Below are positions 1 through 8,682 of a stretch of 16,384 nt of DNA, in pieces. Position numbers and translations under genes: made by a program. The notes beneath the pieces were generated by a model. That model worked only from the letters and a program-made list of their open reading frames with translations, ran no database searches and had not been told where the DNA came from. Source of the DNA: QNZT01 sp964573205 (GTDB lineage Bacteria > Campylobacterota > Campylobacteria > Campylobacterales > QNZT01). The stretch is from contig CAZNIT010000010.1 of the NCBI GenBank assembly GCA_964573205.1, positions 1-16,384 on the forward strand, read 5' to 3'. Every line of letters starts with the position of its first letter. The stretch's first letter is position 1.

Positions 1-1575
1 CGAAATCATTTCACGCCCTAAATAACCGGTATTGTTACATTTATCACACCCTTTGGCTTTATAGAACTGATAGTGATCAGGAAGCATTGGACTTAAATCT
101 TTTAATACATCTTCGGGAAGCTCCGTTTTGATTTTACAATGAGGACATATTTTTCTTATAAGTCTTTGTGCCTGGATAGCAACTAAAGCACCACTGACAA
201 GATATGCTTCAATTCCCATATCTACAATTCTTGTAATCGCACTTACAGCATCATTTGTATGAAGTGTCGAAAAAACAAGGTGTCCTGTCAAAGATGCTTC
301 GATAGCAATTTTAAGAGTCTCTTTATCTCTTACCTCACCGATCATAATGATGTCCGGATCTTGTCTTAGAATCGATCTAAGAGCAGTAGCAAAAGTAAGA
401 TTCGCTTTTGTATTTACTTGAACTTGCTGAATAAGATTCATCTGATACTCTACCGGGTCTTCCACCGTAATCATCTTTTTTTTGACGTTTTTTATGGCAT
501 TCATACCGGCATAAAGCGTCGTAGTCTTACCGCTTCCGGTAGGTCCGGTTACAAAAATTATCCCATAAGGAGCGTTCATAGCGTTTCTAAACTTTTGATA
601 ATTCTCAGGATGCATACCTAACTCTTCAAGTTTGATCATGACCTTCGATTTATCCAAAATCCTCAAAACTATCGATTCACCGGTCATAATGGGAAGAGTG
701 GAAATCCTAAAATCATAATGCTTTTCCATCACGGTAGCTGAAAAACGACCGTCTTGCGGTTTTCTCTTCTCAGCTATATCGAGATTTGCCAAAAGTTTTA
801 TACGCGAGCTAAGCGGCGGGTAAATATCTCTGTCAAAAACGAATATCTCTTTTAACATTCCGTCGATTCTCGATCTTACAATACAACTAGTCTCGGTCGG
901 TTCGATATGAATATCGCTTCCCCCGCTTATGATGGAAGTTTTTAAAATGAGCTCTATCAGCTTCAATATACCCGAGCTCTCTTCAACATCCGTCGCCGAT
1001 TTTGCGGTAAACTCCTGTCTTATATCGGCGATAAGATCTTTAACGCTTTCGCTTATCTCTATATTGTGAAGATGTTTATCTATCTGATCGGGGTTTGCTA
1101 TGGCGATTTTTATAAGTTTATTTCTAAAGATTCTATGAAGCTGCTCTTGTAAGGATATATCGAAAGGATCTTTCACCGCGACATAGATATTTATATCATC
1201 CTCTTTATAAGGAAGTATTCCGAGTTTACTTATCTTCGCATAGCCGGCTTTTGCTCCGAGAGTATAATTTACTTCCTGAGAATAAAGATCTACGAAGTCA
1301 CTCTTTGTACTTTTAGCGAACTCTTCCAAAAATTTATCAAGATCGATCGAAAAATTTTCATAAATATCTCCAAGAAGAATCAATCCGTTTTTAAAAGCTT
1401 CTATAAGAAGAATATTCAAGGTCTCCGTCGTAACAAGACCTCTTTTGATCAAAATCGATCCGAGGTCATCACCGCTGTTTTCGAACTCCTCTTCGATCTG
1501 TTGAACGACATCTTGTGTTATAATTCTATTCTCAAATAAAAAATCAACGACACTTAGTGCTTTTCTCTCTTTCAT
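1..1575 (-). CDS. mshE: MshE/PilB/GspE-family pilus extension ATPase (C-terminus cut by window edge)
   Basis: Hexameric cytoplasmic motor that powers pilus polymerisation. 525 codons are visible, starting at the ATG at 1575-1573 with GAAGGG five bases upstream. Residues 1-60 form two helical-repeat halves like the MshEN domain. The ATPase core has Walker A GPTGSGKT at residues 344-351, an Asp box with RQDPDIIMIGEVRD near 405-418, and a His box (STLHTND). A zinc site of two CxxC pairs lies at 477/480 and 510/513, typical of PilB/GspE/MshE. The family is usually about 560-580 residues, so only a short C-terminal tail is missing. It follows the mshN-like gene by 11 bases as the last visible gene of the pilus operon. 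The assignment as MshE rather than PilB or GspE rests on operon order. Arg and Gln positions of the c-di-GMP motif are replaced (see findings). Confidence 0.93.
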   Translation of the reverse strand, partial: MKERKALSVVDFLFENRIITQDVVQQIEEEFENSGDDLGSILIKRGLVTTETLNILLIEAFKNGLILLGDIYENFSIDLDKFLEEFAKSTKSDFVDLYSQEVNYTLGAKAGYAKISKLGILPYKEDDINIYVAVKDPFDISLQEQLHRIFRNKLIKIAIANPDQIDKHLHNIEISESVKDLIADIRQEFTAKSATDVEESSGILKLIELILKTSIISGGSDIHIEPTETSCIVRSRIDGMLKEIFVFDRDIYPPLSSRIKLLANLDIAEKRKPQDGRFSATVMEKHYDFRISTLPIMTGESIVLRILDKSKVMIKLEELGMHPENYQKFRNAMNAPYGIIFVTGPTGSGKTTTLYAGMNAIKNVKKKMITVEDPVEYQMNLIQQVQVNTKANLTFATALRSILRQDPDIIMIGEVRDKETLKIAIEASLTGHLVFSTLHTNDAVSAITRIVDMGIEAYLVSGALVAIQAQRLIRKICPHCKIKTELPEDVLKDLSPMLPDHYQFYKAKGCDKCNNTGYLGREMIS

Positions 1576-1586
1576 AACACCCTTCT

Positions 1587-2294
1587 TTAACTGGACTGAA
1601 GCTGTTTTAACAACTTTGACGCCTCTTTCGATTCATAGATTTTCAAATAGGCGTTAAGAATATTGATCGCATCCTGCTTTTTACCTATTTTCATTTTACT
1701 TTTTGCAAACAACATCCAGCTTTGCGCCTTCTTTTGATCCACTTCATTGGCTATAAGAGACCATTTCATAGCTTTTTCATATCTCTTCGCATCGTAAAAT
1801 CTTTGCGCGATCATTAAAGCGTATCTTGCATTATTTGTTTTATAAAACTTCTGTTTCAGCCTCTTTATGGAAATTTTAGAACCGCTTTTACCTCTTTTGC
1901 TATCCACAAAAGTAATCTCAATAGCTTTTCTCTTTTTTGCAACAGGCTCTTTTATTATCGGCTGTATCGCGATATTGTTTATATCCGCCGACGGTTTACG
2001 GCTCTTTTGCAACTCTCTTAGATCTATCTCCGCAAGATCGCTAAAATCGTCTTCAAGCATTTCAAGGCTTATGACATTGCCGTTTATCTCTTTCTCAACC
2101 GTACTCAAAGATACGGAAGATTTGTTCGTACCGGCAAGAGAAAAAGAGGATAGATCATTTACTCTGTTGACGCTATGGTATATCAAAAAAAGTGAAATAG
2201 CGATTATCAACGACAACAATAAAGCAAATGTCTTGACAAATGCCTTGTCGTCGAAAATAGTGTTGTTATGATCCGTAATTTGATTAATTCTCAT
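1587..2294 (-). CDS. mshN: MshN-like inner membrane protein with TPR domain
   Basis: A 235-residue protein with a short cytoplasmic N-terminus, one membrane segment at about residues 22-40, a low-complexity charged middle, and two or three TPR-like helical hairpins from about 155 to the end (NARYALMIAQRFYDAKRYEK and the following repeats). This is the architecture of MshN, a poorly understood accessory protein of MSHA pilus assembly. Its position between the secretin gene (18 bases upstream) and the extension ATPase (11 bases downstream) is the msh order. No enzymatic motif is visible. Naming is by architecture and gene order, since the sequence itself is weakly conserved. A generic TPR protein of a related pilus or type II secretion system is the alternative. 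Confidence 0.75.
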   Translation of the reverse strand: MRINQITDHNNTIFDDKAFVKTFALLLSLIIAISLFLIYHSVNRVNDLSSFSLAGTNKSSVSLSTVEKEINGNVISLEMLEDDFSDLAEIDLRELQKSRKPSADINNIAIQPIIKEPVAKKRKAIEITFVDSKRGKSGSKISIKRLKQKFYKTNNARYALMIAQRFYDAKRYEKAMKWSLIANEVDQKKAQSWMLFAKSKMKIGKKQDAINILNAYLKIYESKEASKLLKQLQSS

Positions 2295-2312
2295 GCCCTC
2301 TTCCTTTAACCG

Positions 2313-3842
2313 TTAATATTTGATTTTTTCATAACCTAGGTCTTTTAACGAGACCGCGTTATTTCCTTTTGTTCTATTTTTTATGATATGAGGCGTAATT
2401 ATGACAATCAACTCTTCCCTGATTTCACTAACCTTTTTTTGCTGAAACGCATATCCAAGAAGCGGTATGTTTCCTAAAATCGGCACTTTACTTGTTTCAA
2501 CACCTTTTTTTGTATTGATAAGTCCGCCTAAAATCACTTTCTCGCCGTCTTTTAGTTTCACAACCGATGAGATCTGCTTTTTCATAAGATCGGGTGGAAG
2601 TCTTCTAACTCCCGATTCATCCGTTTTGACTCTGCTTTTAACCGAACTAATGGAAGGATTGATTTTAAGTATAATCTCATCATCATCGGTGATTTCGGGA
2701 GTTATATCCAAAAGTATTCCCGCAAAAACAGACTTTACGACCTCATTGTTATAAGTCTCGGTCGCCGCGTTTGATCCCGTTTGTCTTGAACTTGACGAGA
2801 GTTTATAATAGAGTTGATCACCCGAACTAAAAACCGCCGGCTGATTGCTCAAAGTAACGACTTTCGGATTGGATACCGCCGTTACGTCGCCTTGCGTTTT
2901 CAAAAATTTGATAACATCCGTTATACCCGTATTACCGCTTAGACGCATAAATGTCGCATGAGCTGACGGATTGGAGTCGCCGAAATCGGTTATCTTATCA
3001 TTTGAGAGATTACTAAGGTTATTTGTATTTAAAATCTCATATGCCATTTGCATATTTTGAAGCTTATAGATTTCACCCCAGTTGATTCCGGTTTGTCTTG
3101 AATTATCAAGAGTTACAGAAAGTATTTTTACATCTATCAAAACCTGTTTGTGAAGTCTATTCATGATCTGATGCAAATACGCCGAAACTCTGTTAATCTG
3201 CTTTGTCGTACCGCTAACCGTAACAAGACCGGCTTCTCTATTTATGATCGGTGCCGGAGCTTTGAATTTATCTTCAGGAGAGTTTAGTATGGTTTGTAAC
3301 TCCTGTTGCATTTTCTCCCAAAAGCTAAAGCTATCCTCCGATGTAATCGTAGCACCGGTCGAGAGGCTACCTCCCTTGCCGTCGCCACCACCGTTACCTC
3401 CGGTAGAATCACCGGTCTCGCCGGTCAATGAAATATCCGTACTACTCGTACCGCTTCTTTTTGTATTTACATAATCTATCTTGAAAGTTTTCGTTTTAAG
3501 TCCACTAATGGTCAAAAGCTTACCGTCATAATCATAGTCCAAGCCTTTAGAGGAAATTAAAACATCAAAAATCTCTTCGAGACTCATCTTTTTTATATTT
3601 ATACCGAATAACTTATCCATAAGTTTCTCTTTCGCATAAGAATCTTTCGTTATGAGACTGAAACTACACTCGTTACTGAGTTGATTGAGGATTTCTGATG
3701 TAGTCACCTCTTCGGAAACTTTGATATTAAAAGAGCGATAATCACAACTTTTTGCTTCCAATACCGTAACAGTCGTTACACTCATCATTAAAAATCCGGC
3801 AAGAAGACTTTGTCTGATTCTATTTGATACTAATTTTTTCAT
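2313..3842 (-). CDS. mshL: MshL-type outer membrane secretin
   Basis: Forms the multimeric outer membrane channel through which the pilus passes. Visible parts: a signal peptide ending near residue 30 with no lipobox; an STN-like/N0 domain at about 37-70; a Gly-rich flexible linker at 141-163; an N-domain at about 195-230; and the secretin beta-barrel domain from about 231 to 490. The domain carries the secretin signature KVPILGNIPLLGYAF at 452-466 followed by EELIVIITPHI. The length of 509 fits MshL and is shorter than typical PilQ, which has AMIN domains. The start has GAGGAAG just upstream and lies 22 bases inside the end of the preceding gene. Two cysteines at 33 and 59 could form a disulfide in the N-domain. 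It presumably needs the upstream MshK-like protein and a pilotin outside the window. Confidence 0.93.
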   Translation of the reverse strand: MKKLVSNRIRQSLLAGFLMMSVTTVTVLEAKSCDYRSFNIKVSEEVTTSEILNQLSNECSFSLITKDSYAKEKLMDKLFGINIKKMSLEEIFDVLISSKGLDYDYDGKLLTISGLKTKTFKIDYVNTKRSGTSSTDISLTGETGDSTGGNGGGDGKGGSLSTGATITSEDSFSFWEKMQQELQTILNSPEDKFKAPAPIINREAGLVTVSGTTKQINRVSAYLHQIMNRLHKQVLIDVKILSVTLDNSRQTGINWGEIYKLQNMQMAYEILNTNNLSNLSNDKITDFGDSNPSAHATFMRLSGNTGITDVIKFLKTQGDVTAVSNPKVVTLSNQPAVFSSGDQLYYKLSSSSRQTGSNAATETYNNEVVKSVFAGILLDITPEITDDDEIILKINPSISSVKSRVKTDESGVRRLPPDLMKKQISSVVKLKDGEKVILGGLINTKKGVETSKVPILGNIPLLGYAFQQKKVSEIREELIVIITPHIIKNRTKGNNAVSLKDLGYEKIKY

Positions 3843-4260
3843 TTTTCTTCCTCAAAGTTAATCTTTTTTTAAACTCGTTGTTTTTCAAAAACACACCATT
3901 GTTTTTAATTGATGAGAGGGTAAAATCCTCCACCTTCTCGCCAAGTTTATACCACTTTCCGCTGATTTTCGCACGATTATTTACAATGGCCTGCAATTCG
4001 TATTTTGGTTGAATAGCAACTTTCGTGCCATCAGGTTTTACTTTGACAATCCGTTTCTTCTCCTCTTTGGTGAGCCTTACAAAAGGTGGTCTGACGGATT
4101 CTATTTCGCTTTGTGCGGCACCCACACGCTTTTTACCGATTCGCTCGAACATCATCTTGTAATCTTTTATCAAAGCTATTTTTACATCATCTTCCGGTAT
4201 CTGTAGTGCGCTTAAAGAGACCGCACCTATCGCCAAGTATGTTAGTATTACTTTTTTCAT
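3820..4260 (-). CDS. PilP/MshK-like periplasmic linker protein
   Basis: Small exported protein of 146 residues. A hydrophobic N-terminus (MKKVILTYLAIGAVSLSA) looks like a signal peptide with cleavage near residue 19. The rest is lysine-rich and ends in a short beta-domain (ISGKWYKLGEKVEDFTLSSI) typical of PilP/MshK/GspC proteins that connect the inner membrane complex to the secretin. I chose the ATG at 4260 over the in-frame ATG at 4278. The inner one gives a clean signal peptide, has GGGGGA about ten bases upstream, and forms a TAATG overlap with the stop of the preceding gene. Position between the PilO-like gene and the secretin supports the role. Sequence similarity in this family is low, so the name is by size, export signal and order. 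Confidence 0.72.
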   Translation of the reverse strand: MKKVILTYLAIGAVSLSALQIPEDDVKIALIKDYKMMFERIGKKRVGAAQSEIESVRPPFVRLTKEEKKRIVKVKPDGTKVAIQPKYELQAIVNNRAKISGKWYKLGEKVEDFTLSSIKNNGVFLKNNEFKKRLTLRKKNEKISIK

Positions 4261-4907
4261 TAGTATTTCATCCCCCATACGGCTATTTTAAATTTGCTTA
4301 ATATTCTATCGTCAGGTTTGCTCATTTCGATTTCGTTGATATCTATCACCAAAGGAGACTCCTCGATTTCATTTAGAAATTTCATCAAATTGGTAAATTT
4401 AGCTTTTGACTTAACCTCTATTTCGACCACATGCGTAATTTTCTGAAACGTCGGGTTATAAAATTTATTACCGATCTCTTTTATCTCCACATGATGTTTT
4501 TTTGCCAAAGCCGCGATATCATCGACAAACTGAGCCCAACTCTCATCATCAAAAAGCAGATAAGATAACTCGGTAAGCGTGTTATCGACATAACTTATCT
4601 TATAAATAGTGTTGTCAAACTCTTGCTTTTTACTTTTTACAAGCGCTCTAAGCGCCGCTAATTTTTGCGGTGTGTTTTGCTGAAGATAGCTTTTTTGCGT
4701 ATTTATCTTTTGCTTAACTTGCACTATTTCGTTTTCCGTACTTTTTAACTTCTTATCCGTCTCAAGATAGACGAATTGATAGATCGCATAAGCTATCGCT
4801 AATGCGGCTACGAAATAGAACATTTTGACTTCGGACGGTTTTTTATTTACAAAAAACTCGTCAATTTGGCTGAAAATGTCTTTTTTATTGATATTAGAAC
4901 TGGCCAT
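4260..4907 (-). CDS. mshJ: PilO/MshJ-like inner membrane alignment protein
   Basis: 215 residues: a short cytoplasmic N-terminus, one membrane helix at about residues 29-47 (YFVAALAIAYAIYQFVYL), a coiled coil at about 50-95, then a compact alpha/beta periplasmic domain. This is the PilO/GspM/MshJ fold, which dimerises with the PilN-like protein and helps couple the cytoplasmic motor to the secretin. The start lies 14 bases inside the end of the preceding mshI-like gene, and the stop overlaps the next ATG (TAATG), so translation of the three genes is probably coupled. No enzymatic motif is expected or seen. Assignment to MshJ rests on topology and position. Confidence 0.78.
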   Translation of the reverse strand: MASSNINKKDIFSQIDEFFVNKKPSEVKMFYFVAALAIAYAIYQFVYLETDKKLKSTENEIVQVKQKINTQKSYLQQNTPQKLAALRALVKSKKQEFDNTIYKISYVDNTLTELSYLLFDDESWAQFVDDIAALAKKHHVEIKEIGNKFYNPTFQKITHVVEIEVKSKAKFTNLMKFLNEIEESPLVIDINEIEMSKPDDRILSKFKIAVWGMKY

Positions 4908-6426
4908 TTAATCCTACCTTTATTGAACTCTCGTAGTAAGAGGCGTTGTCATCTTTTTTGATCAACTTCGTACTGACATCATAATGTTTACTAAGCGCCA
5001 TATCCTGCATAAGCTCCGTAAGATATTTATCTTTCGGGCTTCTTACGGTTATATACATAGTGCTGTTGCTCTCTTTGGTCACCACAACTTTAGCGTGATG
5101 ATTGTTGATCTTTTTAAATAGATCCGTAAGTACTTTCGCCTTCATCGGATAGTTGACTTTTTTATGGTATATCTCTTTTAAAAGATTCGTACGAAAATCA
5201 AGATCTTTGCTTTTAACGGATAACTTCTTCTCGATCTCCTTCTTCTCTTTTTGTACTTTGCTCATTGCGGCTTTCATGCTGTTGCTTTTTTGAGTAAGCC
5301 TACTGTTTTGTGCCTGTAGATCGTTTAACTCTTTTTGTAAAAAAACACTCTCATACACGAACTGATACGCGGGATAAGAGATAGATAGTATAAAACTCGC
5401 AGCTATAGTCTGAAGCAATTTACCGCTTGCTCTTTGTTTGAGCGGCGGGGGTCTTTTGAAGATCGAGATATTTTGAGTATCGTCCATCGTCTCACTATAT
5501 GCAACAGCCGACTCTATCATAACGGTATGAAGTGGCTCTATCGAAAGCTCATTGGCGTTTTTGGATATCTTAAAATCAAGATATTTAGTCGAAAGGTTTA
5601 TATAATTGTAACAAAACTCCTCTATCCCGGCTATCTTTCCGATCTCCGTTCCTAAATATACTTGATCTATATGTTCAAGCCTATACGCTCTTTTCGCATA
5701 AAGGATTACATCGTTTATATATACGAAAATCTCTCCGAAAATCTTCATCAACTGCTGTTGATAAGCACTGTTTTCATGCTGCATTCCGGACTTTTTAAGC
5801 ATTGAGAAAAAGCCTTTTTCATCGATTCTTTTTCCAAGCTCTTTCGCGAAAGTATCCGAAATATATCCCAAAGAGTATTTAATCGACTTTGAAAAGACAT
5901 ATTCTCCGTCTCTATAGATTGCCACAAAAGCGTCATCTTTGTGAAAATAGATAAAACAGTCCGTCTTATCGGAGGTGAGAAGATTTTTTGTATAAAGTGA
6001 TTTTAGTAAAAAAGGAGCCGCGGTAATATAGTCAATATATTTTATCTCTTTTAATTCACCGAAAATATCACTTAAAACCGTCTTATCTATCGCAATAACG
6101 TTGAAGACCCGAAATTCTCCATCGTTTCTGCTTGATTGAAAAGAGAATATAGAGTAATCCTTATCGCTTTCAAGTCCGAGTTCATCATACGCTTTTATCT
6201 CTATCGCACCCTGTAACTCTTCGTCGCTTACGCCTATTTCTATATCGACCGTTGAAGAGATAATATCTTTTGTTTGAACATAAGAGATATAAAAAGCTCT
6301 GTCATCGAATTTTTTGATACTCTCTTCGCTTATTAAATTATCTCTGTACCGATAGGACTTTAATGAATAAGGATCAAGCGTAATAATACTTTTTTTACGC
6401 TTTTCTATGATACTCTTTTTTAACAT
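4894..6426 (-). CDS. mshI: MshI-like PilM-PilN fusion, pilus assembly platform protein
   Basis: 510 residues combining two parts that are separate proteins in type IVa pilus systems. Residues 1 to about 315 form a cytoplasmic actin-like/PilM-type domain (for example IDYITAAPFLLKSLY near 131-145 and HIDQVYLGTEIGKIAGI near 252-268). After a linker (FKRPPPLKQRASGK) comes one membrane helix at about 338-358. Then follow a long coiled coil to about 410 and a PilN-like periplasmic ferredoxin fold to the end. This is the MshI architecture. It is the first gene of the pilus operon, 46 bases after the era stop. It probably anchors the motor and pairs with the MshJ-like protein. Nucleotide-binding motifs of the actin fold are not obvious, as is common in GspL/MshI. 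Confidence 0.8.
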   Translation of the reverse strand: MLKKSIIEKRKKSIITLDPYSLKSYRYRDNLISEESIKKFDDRAFYISYVQTKDIISSTVDIEIGVSDEELQGAIEIKAYDELGLESDKDYSIFSFQSSRNDGEFRVFNVIAIDKTVLSDIFGELKEIKYIDYITAAPFLLKSLYTKNLLTSDKTDCFIYFHKDDAFVAIYRDGEYVFSKSIKYSLGYISDTFAKELGKRIDEKGFFSMLKKSGMQHENSAYQQQLMKIFGEIFVYINDVILYAKRAYRLEHIDQVYLGTEIGKIAGIEEFCYNYINLSTKYLDFKISKNANELSIEPLHTVMIESAVAYSETMDDTQNISIFKRPPPLKQRASGKLLQTIAASFILSISYPAYQFVYESVFLQKELNDLQAQNSRLTQKSNSMKAAMSKVQKEKKEIEKKLSVKSKDLDFRTNLLKEIYHKKVNYPMKAKVLTDLFKKINNHHAKVVVTKESNSTMYITVRSPKDKYLTELMQDMALSKHYDVSTKLIKKDDNASYYESSIKVGLNGQF

Positions 6427-6438
6427 CTGAAACTACCT

Positions 6439-6444
6439 ATTATA
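6439..6444 (-). promoter_or_regulatory. Candidate -10 box for the pilus operon
   Basis: A perfect TATAAT on the minus strand lies in the 46-base gap between the era stop and the ATG of the mshI-like gene. There is no convincing -35, which is usual for this group. The transcription start would fall about five to seven bases before the ATG, giving an almost leaderless message. Either the operon is partly leaderless at this end, or it is mainly read through from era and the box is fortuitous. Confidence 0.35.
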
Positions 6445-6472
6445 GAATTAACAGGGTTTGGAATGTCTGTTC

Positions 6473-7360
6473 CTAGAAGTTGTAACCAAGCTCTCCTAAA
6501 GATTTTTTATCTTTCGTCCAGCCATGCTTTACAACTACAAAGAGCTTTAAAAATGTCTTTTTACCGTTAAGACGTTCAATAGATTTACGCGCGGCGTGTC
6601 CGATTCGCCTTAAAGTCTCACCATCTTTACCGATGACAATACCTTTTTGACTCTTCTTTTCGACCACGATTTGTGCGTAAATCTTCTCGATCTCCGGCAG
6701 CTCTTCAACCCTTTCAATGACTACATCGGAAAAATAGGGAATTTCTTTAGAGGTTTTTTCAAATATTGACTCCCTGATCAACTCTTTATAGATATCTTTC
6801 ATTTTATCCGTCGTAAGAATTTCAGGATCAAAATAGTGGGGATGAGCAGGAAGATGTTTACAGATCGTATCAAATACATAGCTTTTGTCGGTCCCCTTTT
6901 TTATGGAAACCGGTATCAACTCTAAAAATTTGTCTTGATACTTTTGAAACTCAAGAATTTTTTTTAAAATATATTCATTTTTCACCTCGTCCGTTTTTGT
7001 TAAAAGAACAATATGGGGAATACTCTTTTTGTTTAATCTCAAAAAATTTTCATACTCTTTTATCGAATCGGTAACCGGTGAGAGAAAAAGAATCAAATCG
7101 GAATCACCCATAGCCTTTAAAGCCTCTTCGAGCATAAATTTGTTCATAAGCCTCTCACTCTCATGAATACCCGGAGTATCGACAAAAACTATCTGACAAT
7201 CATTATGCATAGCGATCATATTAAGACGCTTTCTAGTAGCGTTGGCTTTATGCGAAACCATAGCCAACTTCTCACCTATAAAAAAATTAAGCAAAGAACT
7301 CTTTCCGGCATTCGGTCTGCCTACAACGGCTACAAAACCGGCTTTTTGTTCACAACTCAT
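6473..7360 (-). CDS. era: Era GTPase, 16S rRNA maturation/30S assembly
   Basis: GTPase that binds the 3' end of 16S rRNA and acts in small-subunit assembly. 295 residues, normal for the family. G1 GRPNAGKS is at residues 14-21, G3 DTPG at 61-64, and G4 TKTD at 121-124, where Thr stands in place of the usual Asn. The C-terminal KH domain carries GIVIGKDG at about 240-247, followed by the helix LRRIGHAARKSIERL. The ATG overlaps the hslU stop by four bases (ATGA), so it is likely translationally coupled to hslU. It is the last gene of the rplI-hslV-hslU-era block. The Thr in G4 is conservative and I take the gene as functional. Confidence 0.97.
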   Translation of the reverse strand: MSCEQKAGFVAVVGRPNAGKSSLLNFFIGEKLAMVSHKANATRKRLNMIAMHNDCQIVFVDTPGIHESERLMNKFMLEEALKAMGDSDLILFLSPVTDSIKEYENFLRLNKKSIPHIVLLTKTDEVKNEYILKKILEFQKYQDKFLELIPVSIKKGTDKSYVFDTICKHLPAHPHYFDPEILTTDKMKDIYKELIRESIFEKTSKEIPYFSDVVIERVEELPEIEKIYAQIVVEKKSQKGIVIGKDGETLRRIGHAARKSIERLNGKKTFLKLFVVVKHGWTKDKKSLGELGYNF

Positions 7361-8682
7361 AAAATATACCTGGATAAATCCTCATCACTTGCAACTTCGT
7401 CAAGCTTTTGGGACACCAACTCTTTTGTAACGGTGATCGTCTCTCCTTTATGTTCATCGGCATCGAAACTTATATCTTCTATCACTCTCTCAAGTACGGT
7501 ATGAAGGCGTCTGGCTCCTATATCTTCAAGTTTTTCGTTGGCAAGCTGCGAAACTTTGGCAATCGCCCTTATAGCCTCATCTTCAAACACAAGTTCAACA
7601 CCCTCTGTCGAAAGAAGTGCTTCATACTGTTTCAAAAGAGAATTTTTCGGCTGAGTCAATATCTTGTACAGCGTATCTTCGGAGAGCGAACTAAGCTCGA
7701 CTCTTTGGGGAAATCTTCCTTGAAGCTCGGGTATTAGATCGCTAGGTTTTGTCAAATGAAAAGCTCCCGCCGCGATAAAAAGAACATGATCGGTTTTTAC
7801 CACTCCGTACTTGGTATTTATATCGCTACCTTCGACTATCGGAAGAAGATCTCTTTGAACACCCTCTTTGCTGGGATCTTGTCTGCTCGATGATTTTGAA
7901 CTGACGGCTATTTTATCTATTTCGTCTATAAATATGATTCCGCCGTTTTGCGCCCGCTCAAGAGCTTCGCTCTTTATAGCTTCAAAATCCAACAGCTTCT
8001 CGCTGGCTTCGCTTTTTAGAGCGTCTTTCGCCTCTTTTACCTTCATCTCCTTTTTTACACTCTCGCTCTTTGCCGATAATATTTTTAGAAAACTCTCTTG
8101 AACTTTAATCATCTCCGGAGGCATTGAGGTGTCGCTTATCTCTCCGCCGGCTCCGCTTAACTCTATCTCTATCTCAAGATCGTCAAGTTCACCGTTTTTA
8201 AATTTTTGACGCATCTTCTCGAAACTCTTTTTATAGTCCTCTTTTTTACTCTCGCTAGCTCCCGAGGGAAGCGGCGGAAGGAGTTTCTCTATAATCTTCT
8301 TTTCAACATATTCATCGATAGCACCTCTATTTTTATCTTTATGTTCGGCTTTTACTAGATTTATAGATGCCATCACGAGATCTCTTACCATAGACTCGAC
8401 ATCTCTTCCGACAAAACCTACTTCGGTATATTTACTGGCTTCGACTTTGACAAACGGAAGACTGAGCATCTTCGCGAGTCTTCTTGCTATCTCCGTTTTA
8501 CCAACACCGGTGGAACCGATCATAAGAATATTTTTGGGGCTTATCTCCTCTTGCATAACACTATCAAGCTGCATACGGCGATATCTGTTTCGAAGCGCTA
8601 TACCGATCGCTTTTTTCGCTTCAAACTGTCCTATTATATATTGATCGAGATACGAAACTATCTCTTTTGGTGTCATATTCAT
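7357..8682 (-). CDS. hslU: HslU, ATPase subunit of the HslUV protease
   Basis: AAA+ unfoldase that feeds substrates into the HslV peptidase. 441 residues. Walker A GSTGVGKT is at 56-63 and the pore loop GFVGRD at 89-94 (GYVG in most relatives). The variable I-domain spans about 105-240, Walker B FIDEID lies at 251-256, and sensor 2 GARR near residue 395. The C-terminus DLSRYIL is the tail that docks into HslV. The start at 8682 follows the hslV stop directly (TAG then ATG, same frame) with GAGGA upstream. An ATG two codons later is a possible but worse-spaced alternative. Confidence 0.98.
   Translation of the reverse strand: MNMTPKEIVSYLDQYIIGQFEAKKAIGIALRNRYRRMQLDSVMQEEISPKNILMIGSTGVGKTEIARRLAKMLSLPFVKVEASKYTEVGFVGRDVESMVRDLVMASINLVKAEHKDKNRGAIDEYVEKKIIEKLLPPLPSGASESKKEDYKKSFEKMRQKFKNGELDDLEIEIELSGAGGEISDTSMPPEMIKVQESFLKILSAKSESVKKEMKVKEAKDALKSEASEKLLDFEAIKSEALERAQNGGIIFIDEIDKIAVSSKSSSRQDPSKEGVQRDLLPIVEGSDINTKYGVVKTDHVLFIAAGAFHLTKPSDLIPELQGRFPQRVELSSLSEDTLYKILTQPKNSLLKQYEALLSTEGVELVFEDEAIRAIAKVSQLANEKLEDIGARRLHTVLERVIEDISFDADEHKGETITVTKELVSQKLDEVASDEDLSRYIL

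Noticed and set aside
3353..3420. Repetitive-looking Gly/Ser region of mshL as a tandem repeat or CRISPR
   Set aside because: There is no regular period or spacer structure; it is a flexible low-complexity linker in a secretin.
3244..3474. Plus strand proline-rich open frame
   Set aside because: It is the antisense of the Gly-rich linker of the secretin; it has no ribosome site or promoter and its composition is dictated by the real gene.
4261..4278. Earlier ATG at 4278 for the MshK-like gene
   Set aside because: It adds acidic residues before the signal peptide and lacks a better ribosome site; the ATG at 4260 overlaps the preceding stop as TAATG.
6455..6475. Small dyad GGAA/TTCC after era as a terminator
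   Set aside because: The stem is four bases long and no T-run follows on either strand.
6998..7009. Era G4 motif TKTD as a sign of a broken gene
   Set aside because: Only the Asn is replaced by Thr; Lys and Asp remain, and the G1, G3 and KH domains are intact at full length.
7118..7126. Other plus-strand open frames opposite era, hslU, rplI and the ABC-F gene
   Set aside because: All lie fully antisense to well-recognised conserved genes and resemble no protein family I know.
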